NCBI GenBank assembly: GCA_035295745.1
Contig: DATGIL010000042.1
Span: forward strand, 122,186 to 186,185
DNA: 64,000 bases
Direction of reading: 5' to 3'
Source: JAIQFL01 sp035295745
GTDB lineage: Bacteria; Acidobacteriota; Terriglobia; Bryobacterales; Bryobacteraceae
Positions 24,378 to 32,037 of the stretch are shown here, piece by piece. Within the stretch, counting starts at the first letter, position 1. Every line of letters starts with the position of its first letter. The notes below the pieces were generated by a model. That model was not told where the DNA came from. It saw only the letters and a program-made list of their open reading frames with translations, and made no database searches. The translations under genes were made by a program, and so were the position numbers.

Positions 24378-26873
24378 TTGGGTAATCTCAGTCGATTCCT
24401 CACCGCGGGCCTGTGTGCCTTTTGGGTCCTGTCCGCGATTCCTGGCCATGCAGCGGCCACGGCAGTCGCCATCTCGGCGGAGCGCCGCCTCAACTTCAAT
24501 GATGGATGGCGTTTCTTCAAGGGCGATGCCACCGGCGCCGAGCGTCCTGACTTCTCGGACGCCCAGTGGACCGAGATCCGCCTCCCGCACGACTGGGCCA
24601 TCGAAGGACCGTTCGATCCCAAGATCAATCCACACACGGGTGCCCTGCCGATTTCCGGAACCGGCTGGTATCGCAAAACATTCACGCTTCCCGCCAGTGC
24701 CAAGGGCCGCTATTTCAGCATCGAATTCGATGGCGCCATGTCGAACGCGCATGTCTGGCTGAACGGCGCGGAGCTGGGAGGGCGCCCCTATGGCTACATC
24801 GGATTCGCGTTCGATCTAACGCCGCACCTTCACTTCGGAAGCCAGGAGAATGTGCTGGTGGTCCGGCTGACTCCCGAAGAACGATCGTCGCGCTGGTATC
24901 CGGGCGCCGGGATTTATCGCAACGTATGGCTGGACATCACGGGCCCCGTTTCGGTGGCGCGCTGGGGCAGCTACATCACCACGCCCGAAGTTACGGAGGC
25001 CAAAAGCACGGTCGCCGTGAAAACGGAATTGCGGAATCGCACCAATCAGGAAGCCAAAATGGTCCTGCAGACAAGCGTTCTCGATCCGTCGGGCAAGGTG
25101 GTGACCCGCAGCAGCGACTCGGCATCCATTGCGCCTAACGGCGCGCTTACGGTTGACAGCAAGCTGACGGTGAATCGTCCGCAGCGTTGGGATATCGACC
25201 ATCCCTCGATGTATTCGATGGTCAGCGAGATTGTGGATTCGAACAAGAAGGTAGTGGACCGCTACGTCACCCCCTTCGGCATTCGCACCATCGAATTCGA
25301 CAAGGCGAAGGGCTTCCTATTAAACGGACGGCACGTGAAACTGCAAGGCGTCTGCGATCACTCCGACCTTGGTGCGCTCGGAATGGCAGTGAATCGCCGC
25401 GCCACCGAGCGCCAACTCGAGATTCTCAAGGGCGCGGGCGTCAATGCGCTGCGCACCAGTCACAATCCGCCGTCTCCCGAAATTCTCGAGTACTGCGACC
25501 GGATGGGGATTGTGGTGATGGACGAATCGTTTGACATGTGGCGCCGCCAGAAGGTGGCGAACGATTACCACAAGTACTTCGACGAATGGTCGGAGCGCGA
25601 TGTCCGCGACATGGTGCGGCGCGATCGCAACCACCCCAGCATCATCATGTACAGTATCGGCAACGAAATCCCCGAGCAGGGCAATCCCGACGGCGGCGCG
25701 ATCGCCAAGCGATTGACCGGCCTGTTCCATGAAGAAGATCCCACGCGGCCCACCACGTCGGCATTCAACAATCCCGACCAGGCAATCCGCAACGAACTGG
25801 CCGCTAACGTGGATCTTCCCGGCCTCAATTACAAACCGACGCAATACGAACGCTTCATGAAAGAACATCCGAACTGGATCTTCTACGGCTCCGAGACCTC
25901 ATCGTGCGTGAGTTCGCGCGGCGTTTACCATCTGCCGATCGAGAAGTACGACAAGCATCCGTCTCTGCAACTCACCGGCTACGACGTGATCGCTCCGCCA
26001 TGGGCCTATTGTCCGGACGTCGAGTTCGAGATGCAGGAGAAATTTCCGAATCTGCTCGGCGAATTCGTGTGGACCGGATTCGACTACATCGGCGAACCCA
26101 CGCCTTATTTCAACGGCCGCGGTTCCAATGACACCGATTGGCCGTCGCGCAGTTCGTACTTTGGTATGATCGATCTCGCCGGATTCCCGAAGGACCGCTA
26201 CTACCTCTACCAGAGCGTGTGGACCACCAAGCCGATGGTGCATGTGCTGCCGCATTGGAATTGGCAAGGCCGGGAAGGCCAGAGAATTCCCGTGATGGTG
26301 TATTCGAACGGCGCGGAGATCGAACTGTTTCTCAACGGAAAATCGTTGGGGCGCAAGAAACGGTTTTCGGAACCCGTGGAACTACCGGTGGGACCGAACG
26401 TGAGCCCAGACAAGAAATACCTGAGCAAATATCGTCTGATGTGGAACGTCCCGTATGAACCTGGCACGTTGAAAGCGGTCGCGTACGTGGACGGCAAGCA
26501 GGTCGCAGTTGACGAGATGCGGACTGCCGGCGCTCCGGCGCGCATTAAGCTGATCGCTGACCGGTCGACCATCGATGCCGATGGCGACGACCTCTCCTTC
26601 CTCACCGTGAGGATCGAAGATAAGGACGGAAACCTGTGCCCCGAAGCTGACAACCTGGTGAAGTTCAACGTCACCGGCGCGGGCGCCATCCGAGCGGTGG
26701 ACAACGGCAACGCGGCCACTACGGAACTGTTCAATGCCGATCATCGCAAGGCATTCAGCGGCATGGCGCTGCTGATCGTCCGGTCGGAACGCGGGCAAGC
26801 GGGAAAGATCCATGTCACCGCGACGTCGGAGGGCCTGGCGCAGGCGACTGCCGACATCACGACTCAGCGTTAG
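24378..26873 (+). CDS. Secreted beta-galactosidase-like GH2 enzyme
   Basis: Glycoside hydrolase family 2 protein of 831 residues, hydrolysing a beta-linked galactoside or related sugar. Signal peptide to about residue 26. Sugar-binding domain (LNFNDGWRFFKGD, LPHDWAIEGPFD, GTGWYRKTF), Ig-like GH2 domain, and TIM barrel with acid/base Glu430 in SIGNEIPEQG and nucleophile Glu506 in FYGSETSS. A DUF4982-like and a further Ig-like domain form the C-terminus. TTG start supported by AAGGAG at good spacing. Its stop overlaps the convergent neighbour's stop by 4 bp. Confidence 0.93.
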   Translation: MGNLSRFLTAGLCAFWVLSAIPGHAAATAVAISAERRLNFNDGWRFFKGDATGAERPDFSDAQWTEIRLPHDWAIEGPFDPKINPHTGALPISGTGWYRKTFTLPASAKGRYFSIEFDGAMSNAHVWLNGAELGGRPYGYIGFAFDLTPHLHFGSQENVLVVRLTPEERSSRWYPGAGIYRNVWLDITGPVSVARWGSYITTPEVTEAKSTVAVKTELRNRTNQEAKMVLQTSVLDPSGKVVTRSSDSASIAPNGALTVDSKLTVNRPQRWDIDHPSMYSMVSEIVDSNKKVVDRYVTPFGIRTIEFDKAKGFLLNGRHVKLQGVCDHSDLGALGMAVNRRATERQLEILKGAGVNALRTSHNPPSPEILEYCDRMGIVVMDESFDMWRRQKVANDYHKYFDEWSERDVRDMVRRDRNHPSIIMYSIGNEIPEQGNPDGGAIAKRLTGLFHEEDPTRPTTSAFNNPDQAIRNELAANVDLPGLNYKPTQYERFMKEHPNWIFYGSETSSCVSSRGVYHLPIEKYDKHPSLQLTGYDVIAPPWAYCPDVEFEMQEKFPNLLGEFVWTGFDYIGEPTPYFNGRGSNDTDWPSRSSYFGMIDLAGFPKDRYYLYQSVWTTKPMVHVLPHWNWQGREGQRIPVMVYSNGAEIELFLNGKSLGRKKRFSEPVELPVGPNVSPDKKYLSKYRLMWNVPYEPGTLKAVAYVDGKQVAVDEMRTAGAPARIKLIADRSTIDADGDDLSFLTVRIEDKDGNLCPEADNLVKFNVTGAGAIRAVDNGNAATTELFNADHRKAFSGMALLIVRSERGQAGKIHVTATSEGLAQATADITTQR

Positions 26874-27709
26874 TGGCCCATACGCTTCGCGAGGCGCTCC
26901 TCAACCAGTGTGAGGAATCTCTGCAGGTCGGCGAAGGTGACGGTCGGGTCATTGTTGTAATCAGTCAGGCGGGCCGTATAGTGCTTGTCGGCTGATGCCG
27001 TATCGGTAATCGCCTGGCGGGCCTCGTCAATCGCATTTTGCGAGGCGCCGGGCACCTGCGTTGCGGCCATCCGAAAGGCGCAGAAGAGGCTGAACGTCTT
27101 GGCGTCGGCCGGGCAATCCTGCCGGTCAGCGCGATTCCACCGGGATTCCGAGTTGAGGATCTCACGCACGCGATGGACAACTTCCAGGTCGGCCTTCGTC
27201 ACCGGCACATCCGGCTGAGCCGCGGCAGGCGGGGTCTCCACCACTGCTACCTTTCGCGGCACAGGGGGCTCGCCCTTCAAGCGCTTGGCGACGCGATCTT
27301 CCAAGAGGTCGAAGACCCTCTGCAGGTCGGCGAAGGTGGTCGTTGGGTCGTTATTGTAGCCCATGAGGCGATGGGCGTAATCTTTCTTCGGCGCGACTTC
27401 TTCGATCACGAAACGCGCTTCCTGCATCGCCGCGCCGCGATGCTCGAAATTTCCGCTCACTTCGTCGGTGGCTTTTTCGATCGCGCAATATAAACTGAAC
27501 GTTTTGGCATCTTTGGGGCAGATGCGGTTGTCCGCGCGATTCCACCTGGCCGGGGAGTCGATAATCTGTCGCGCCCGCTTTACGATTTCGAGATCGGCTT
27601 TGGTTACGGGCGGTCGAGCATCGGGATTGTCGCTCCCACCCTTGGTGCCAGTCTGTGCGTGGATGCAGGCGGCCAAGGCAAACGCCGCCGCCAGTGGTCG
27701 ATAGAGCAT
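26870..27709 (-). CDS. Secreted protein with two tandem copies of an unknown domain
   Basis: Exported protein of 279 residues. After a signal peptide (to about residue 18) come two copies of one about 100-residue module, joined by a Pro/Val-rich linker. Each copy contains VTKADLE, WNRAD, CP.DAKTFSL.CA, a helix, and YNNDPT.TFADLQR. Paired Cys in each copy (C-x(11)-C) could form a disulfide. I know no family with this signature. GGAGG precedes the ATG at 27709. It converges on, and overlaps the end of, the GH2 gene by 4 bp, and is divergent from fabI. Confidence 0.75.
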   Translation of the reverse strand: MLYRPLAAAFALAACIHAQTGTKGGSDNPDARPPVTKADLEIVKRARQIIDSPARWNRADNRICPKDAKTFSLYCAIEKATDEVSGNFEHRGAAMQEARFVIEEVAPKKDYAHRLMGYNNDPTTTFADLQRVFDLLEDRVAKRLKGEPPVPRKVAVVETPPAAAQPDVPVTKADLEVVHRVREILNSESRWNRADRQDCPADAKTFSLFCAFRMAATQVPGASQNAIDEARQAITDTASADKHYTARLTDYNNDPTVTFADLQRFLTLVEERLAKRMGH

Positions 27710-27732
27710 TGCAGCCTCCACTCTTGGAACTC

Positions 27733-27761
27733 AGTATACATTTCTCCGGAGTGCTGCCGAA
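27733..27761 (-). promoter_or_regulatory. Candidate promoter of the duplicated-domain gene
   Basis: On the minus strand a TATACT -10 box (27733-27738) lies 17 bp from TTCGGC (27756-27761), a weak -35. It sits in the 73-bp gap between divergent genes. Tentative. Confidence 0.35.
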
Positions 27762-27782
27762 TCGTTCTAAACTAGGAGGTTC

Positions 27783-28553
27783 ATGTCCAATCTGCTGGAG
27801 GGCAAACTCGCCCTCATCCTGGGAATTGCGAATCGTTGGAGCTTGGCCTACGCCATCGCGCAGTCGTTTTCGAGAGAAGGGGCTACGCTCGTGCTGACGT
27901 ATTTGGGTGAGCGCCAGAAGGATGCCATCGAGGAACTCTCCCAAGGGCTCAATGTCGCCGCGGTGTTGCCATGCGACGTGACTAAAGATGAAGAACTCGC
28001 CGCCTTGACGGAGTCACTCCGCGCGATGGGGCGTCCGCTTCATGCTGTGGTGCATAGTCTGGCGTTTGCGAATCGCGAGGACCTGTCGCGTCCGTTTGTG
28101 GAGACGCAGCGGGCCGGGTTTCAACTGGCTTTGGATGTGAGCTCGTATTCGCTGGTCGCGGTGGCTCGCGCCACGGCGCCGCTGATGACAGAAGGCGGAT
28201 CGTTGAGCACGTTGACTTACCTCGGATCCACGCGAGTCCTCTCGGGCTACAACGTGATGGGCGTGGCCAAGGCGGCACTGGAAGCTGCGGTGCGTTACCT
28301 GGCGAGCGATCTCGGCGCGCAGAAAATACGCGTGAATGCAATTTCTGCCGGGCCCGTGAAGACGGCATCCATGCGCGCGATCAAGGGCGCGTCCGGCATG
28401 CTCGACGTGGTTCCCGAGCGTGCGCCATTGCGGCGCAATACCGAACCGGCGGAAGTAGGCGATGCCGCGGCTTTTCTGGCCAGCGATCTTGGCCGCGGAG
28501 TCACCGGCAACATCCTTTTTGTCGATTCCGGTATGCAGGTGATGGGCTTTTGA
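27783..28553 (+). CDS. fabI: Enoyl-ACP reductase FabI
   Basis: NADH-dependent enoyl-[acyl-carrier-protein] reductase of 256 residues, the last reduction in each round of fatty-acid elongation. The nucleotide-binding segment is ILGIANRWSLAYAIA, with the HSLAFA motif near residue 91. The active site is YLGSTRVLSGYNVMGVAKA, with the FabI-type Tyr-x6-Lys arrangement, and the C-terminus ends GNILFVDSGMQVMGF. AGGAGG precedes the ATG. Probably monocistronic; followed by the minisatellite array. Confidence 0.95.
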   Translation: MSNLLEGKLALILGIANRWSLAYAIAQSFSREGATLVLTYLGERQKDAIEELSQGLNVAAVLPCDVTKDEELAALTESLRAMGRPLHAVVHSLAFANREDLSRPFVETQRAGFQLALDVSSYSLVAVARATAPLMTEGGSLSTLTYLGSTRVLSGYNVMGVAKAALEAAVRYLASDLGAQKIRVNAISAGPVKTASMRAIKGASGMLDVVPERAPLRRNTEPAEVGDAAAFLASDLGRGVTGNILFVDSGMQVMGF

Positions 28554-28610
28554 AGTAGATACGCCATCGAGAAGTATGCTCCCTGAGGCAGCGTCGCCGC
28601 CCTCTGGTGA

Positions 28611-29030
28611 GTGATCGCTTGCTGACGCGCGCGGCTCGTAAACACACTGCAAATGCGTTGGTGTAGGTGCGCTGACGCGAGCGGCTCGCTTACTGCAAAC
28701 GCGTCGCGGTAGATGCGCTGCCGCGCGAGGCTCGCACATTGCAAATGCGTCGCGGTAGGTGCGCTGACGTGCGCGGCTCGCACATTGCAAACGCGTCGCG
28801 GTAGGTGCGCTGACGCGCGAGGCTCGCACATTGCAAACGCGTCGCGGTAGGTGCGCTGACGTGCGAGGCTCGCGCACTGCAAATGCGCCGCGCGGTAGGT
28901 GCGCTGACGCGAGCGGCTCGCTTACTGCAAATGCGTCGCGGTAAGTGCGCTGACGTGCGCGGCTCGCAAACACATTGCAAATGCGTCGCGGTAGGTGCGC
29001 TGACGAGCCGCGCGCGTTAGCAAGCGGTCC
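28611..29030. repeat. Minisatellite: eight full units of 46-50 bp with inverted ends
   Basis: Unit boundaries (GCTG) fall at 28621, 28671, 28717, 28763, 28809, 28855, 28903, 28949 and 28999, giving spacings of 50, 46, 46, 46, 46, 48, 46 and 50. A unit holds GCTGACGCGCGAGGCTCGC, then ACATTGCAAACGCGTCGCGG, then TAGGTGC. The left edge (CGCTTGCTGACGCGCGCGG) is the inverse of the right edge (GAGCCGCGCGCGTTAGCAAG), so the array is bracketed by inverted repeats. The same sequence recurs at 63786-63866. Long minus-strand frames through it are repetitive and not considered genes. Confidence 0.92.
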
Positions 29031-29057
29031 GCCGAAACGCGGTACACTTGAGCCCCG

Positions 29058-30368
29058 TCAGGCGGCGATCGGAAGGCTTTCGGCCTCTTCGAGCGGAGTC
29101 ACCGGATCGAGAAACGCCCAGCACACGATGCCCAAAAGGTAAATGGCCGCTGACAGGTAGAACGTCAGGTTCCAGTTATTGTCGGTCCACTTGAGGATGT
29201 AGCCGATGACCAGCGGACAGATCGCGCCGCCGATGTTGCCCCACATATTCATCGCGCCCGAAAGCGTCCCGGCATGCGGCCCGCCGACGTCCATAGCGGC
29301 GGCCCACGCGCCCGGCATTACGAGGTCGTTGCAAAAGCTGGCCAGTCCGACTGCAATCATCGCGTAGAGCGGATCGTGCACAAATGTGGAGAACACCAGA
29401 AACCCGCTGGCGCCAGCGAAACCGAAACATGCGATGATGCGGCGGGTCTTCGCCAGATCGTGAGTGATGCGTGTGAGGAAGGTACCCGCCATTACCGCCG
29501 CCGGATTGCCGAGTCCTCCGCAGAATAGCGGCAGAATGCCCAGCAGCGCGGTCTGCGTGATCTCCAGATGGCGGCCTTCGCGCAGATAGGTGGGCAGCCA
29601 GGTCACATAAAAATACCAGCCGTAGGAGAGGCAGAAATATTGCCAGCACAGCAGCCATACCTGCGGGGAGGCGAGAAACAGGCCCCAGGGAACATCGCCG
29701 TGTCCGCCCGCCAGTTTAGAACTCTCGCGGAGAAGTTCGCGTTCGGCGTGGTTGAGCTTCGGATTGTCCATGGGATCGTCGCGATACCACAGGTAGAAGA
29801 CCACGGCCCAGACCAGTCCCAGGCAGCCGAAGATTTCGAACGCGTGGCGCCAGCCCACATATCCGGTGACCAATGCGACCAGCGGGGGGGTGAAGGCGCC
29901 GCCCCATCGCGCGCTCATCCACATGATGCCCTGCGCGCGCACACGCTCCTCTTCCGGCAGCCAGGTAGTGAAGGCTTTGGTGAGATTCGGAAAGCAGCCC
30001 GCCTCGCCCGCGCCAAACAGGAATCGAGTGATGATTAGCGATGGGAAATTCCAGATCCAACCGGTGGCGGCGGTGAAAAAAGACCACCAGACGACGATCC
30101 GCATCAGGACCCGGCGCGGCCCCAGCCAGTCTCCCAAATATCCGCCGGGAACCTCGCACAGCGCGTATGCCCACCCGAAAGCCGTAAACGCCCATCCCAT
30201 CTGGACCGAGTCGAGATTGAGATCCTTCCGGATGGCGGGAGCCGAGAACGAAATGCAAACGCGATCGATGTAGGTGATGACTGCCAGGGTCACCGCGAAA
30301 ACGATTACCCAATACCGTGTCCGGGTCGCCTTCTCGTAAGGGAAAGGACCAACATCACGCAAGGCCAT
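29058..30368 (-). CDS. MFS transporter, anion:cation symporter type
   Basis: Inner-membrane secondary transporter of 436 residues with about 12 transmembrane helices. The first helix carries the ACS-family look (VITYIDRVCISFSAPAIRKDL), followed by GWAYALCEVPGGYLGDWLGPRRVL, the MFS loop 2-3 motif, and FGAGEAGCFPNLTKAF. Relatives (ExuT, GudP, NanT-like) import hexuronates, glucarate or other organic anions with protons. It lies downstream of the pseudocaspase operon on the same strand, 70 bp away, but is likely transcribed separately. The substrate cannot be set from sequence alone. Confidence 0.88.
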   Translation of the reverse strand: MALRDVGPFPYEKATRTRYWVIVFAVTLAVITYIDRVCISFSAPAIRKDLNLDSVQMGWAFTAFGWAYALCEVPGGYLGDWLGPRRVLMRIVVWWSFFTAATGWIWNFPSLIITRFLFGAGEAGCFPNLTKAFTTWLPEEERVRAQGIMWMSARWGGAFTPPLVALVTGYVGWRHAFEIFGCLGLVWAVVFYLWYRDDPMDNPKLNHAERELLRESSKLAGGHGDVPWGLFLASPQVWLLCWQYFCLSYGWYFYVTWLPTYLREGRHLEITQTALLGILPLFCGGLGNPAAVMAGTFLTRITHDLAKTRRIIACFGFAGASGFLVFSTFVHDPLYAMIAVGLASFCNDLVMPGAWAAAMDVGGPHAGTLSGAMNMWGNIGGAICPLVIGYILKWTDNNWNLTFYLSAAIYLLGIVCWAFLDPVTPLEEAESLPIAA

Positions 30369-30438
30369 AGTCTCGCATCACATCATCTTTGGAGGCCAAA
30401 TGCAAATCGGCCTGAGCCACGAACAAACTCCAGAGCCG

Positions 30439-32013
30439 CTATCGCGCAAACGCGAAGCGCTTCCGGATTTCGGGGCTATCTTCCAGGATGCAGCGGAAAC
30501 CCACCCGATCCGTGGAGATCCCCGGGCATTTATCGCGATATGAGATTCGCAGATGTTTCGCCGGGTCGCTGGCAAACGATCCCCCGCGAATCACATGCGC
30601 CTTGCCGGAGGGTGGGCCCTTCGGATCCTTGAGAGGCGACTCCGCGAAGTACGAATCGCTGAACCAGTCGGCGGTCCACTCCCAGACGTTCCCTGCCATA
30701 TCGAACAGTCCCCACGGATTGGGATTGAATTGCTTTACGGGCGCTGTATATACATACTGATCATTGCCGCTGGTCTTTTCGAAGTTGGCGTCGTCCCGGC
30801 TGTTCTCGCTGTTGAAAGGGTAGATCTCGTTCGTTTTTCCGCCGCGGGCAGCATACTCCCACTCGGCTTCGGTCGGCAGGCGTCCTCCCACCCAGCCGCA
30901 AAAGGCTTCCGCGTCTTCCCAACTCACGTTCACGATCGGGTGGGCGCCATCCTGTTTCCAGAATGGAGACGAAGGCATTTTTCGCGAACGATTGGCACCG
31001 ACAAACCTCTTATATGCGTCGATCGTGACCTCGGTCGCACCCATCCAGAAATCCTGGCTGATCCGCACCTGGTGTTGCGGCTTCTCATTGTTCTCACAGC
31101 GATCCTGCTTCCGGTCGGAGGGGACGCATCCCATCTGAAACATGCCGCCGGAAAGGAAGACATACTCCTGACGGTCGGTCTTGTTGGTCTGCCTCACCAT
31201 GGTGACGGTATCGATGGGTTTGCCGCGTCCCGCCGTATCTCCGGTTGGCGCGGGAGGCGGGGTGGGCAGAGGAGCTGTGAAGTAAAACGTCTGAGTGACG
31301 GCAGGCAAGAGAAACGGCTTGCCTCCGGTCGTCGCCTGGATTTCCTGCTGCACCTTGGCCAGCGTGGGAATCAGACTGCTTCCCGGTTGCTCGATCAGCG
31401 AACTGAACAGCCCCGCCAGTAATCCGGACGAGCCCGATGGTGCATTCGGTACAGTCCGGTTCAACTCCGCGGAAAACAGGATCGCGGTCTCCGCGCTCTG
31501 CGATGGGTCGGGAGTCGTCAGCCCTCGCGGTGATAGACGTTTTTCTTCCCGGGAAGCATCCAACAGGATGATCTTGAGCGATGCCTTGCTATCTTCCAAC
31601 TCCTGCTGAATCGCAGTCAGTGACAGCGCGCGGTTTCCCAGGGGCGCTGAGGACTGCGGATCGAAATCTACCGGCAGCAGGAAATTATCCGGCCCGCTCG
31701 ATTGCAGACCGTACCCGGAAAAGTACACCAAGACCTGGTCGCCCGGCTTGATGCGGGCCACGAAATCGCCGAATTCCTTGCGGAGCGTTCGGAAGTTGTA
31801 ATTTTCAAATGACGTCGGGGAGAAGTTAGTCTTCGCCAAAGCGGCCTGTAGAAGGATCCCGTCCTCGTGGGGGGACGTTAGCGGTGTCAGATTCTGATAA
31901 TTCCCCATCAGAATCAGCAGGGCAACACGGGCCGGTGGGACGCTCTGCTGCGCCATGCTGGCAGTGAAAAGAAAGCAGCACAATCCGGTGCGGAGTGCGG
32001 CACGGGCGGTCAT
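30439..32013 (-). CDS. Secreted caspase-like (catalytically altered) plus SUMF1 fusion protein
   Basis: Exported protein of 524 residues. After a signal peptide (to about residue 21), residues 27-250 match the caspase/peptidase C14 fold: VALLILMGNYQN, LTSPHEDGILLQAAL, VLVYFSGYG and IILLDASREE. The active-site His (normally SGHG) is Tyr101 and the Cys (normally DAC) is Ser154, so protease activity is probably lost. A Pro-rich linker (about 263-283) leads to a formylglycine-generating/SUMF1-type domain (about 285-513) with GGMFQMG, GGRLPTEAEWEYAARGG, NVWEWTADWF and VIRGGSF. Last gene of a four-gene operon, 24 bp after the kinase gene. Role unknown. Confidence 0.85.
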   Translation of the reverse strand: MTARAALRTGLCCFLFTASMAQQSVPPARVALLILMGNYQNLTPLTSPHEDGILLQAALAKTNFSPTSFENYNFRTLRKEFGDFVARIKPGDQVLVYFSGYGLQSSGPDNFLLPVDFDPQSSAPLGNRALSLTAIQQELEDSKASLKIILLDASREEKRLSPRGLTTPDPSQSAETAILFSAELNRTVPNAPSGSSGLLAGLFSSLIEQPGSSLIPTLAKVQQEIQATTGGKPFLLPAVTQTFYFTAPLPTPPPAPTGDTAGRGKPIDTVTMVRQTNKTDRQEYVFLSGGMFQMGCVPSDRKQDRCENNEKPQHQVRISQDFWMGATEVTIDAYKRFVGANRSRKMPSSPFWKQDGAHPIVNVSWEDAEAFCGWVGGRLPTEAEWEYAARGGKTNEIYPFNSENSRDDANFEKTSGNDQYVYTAPVKQFNPNPWGLFDMAGNVWEWTADWFSDSYFAESPLKDPKGPPSGKAHVIRGGSFASDPAKHLRISYRDKCPGISTDRVGFRCILEDSPEIRKRFAFAR

Positions 32014-32037
32014 GAATTTGGACCGTCCGATTTTACC

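Noticed and set aside
28014..28973. Long minus-strand frames across 28014-28980 encoding Arg/Ala-rich repetitive peptides
   Set aside because: They are translations of the minisatellite, and the longer one also runs antisense to fabI. The peptides follow the DNA period and lack any protein signature.
28611..29030. Possible CRISPR array
   Set aside because: Units are contiguous with no unique spacers, and no cas gene is near.
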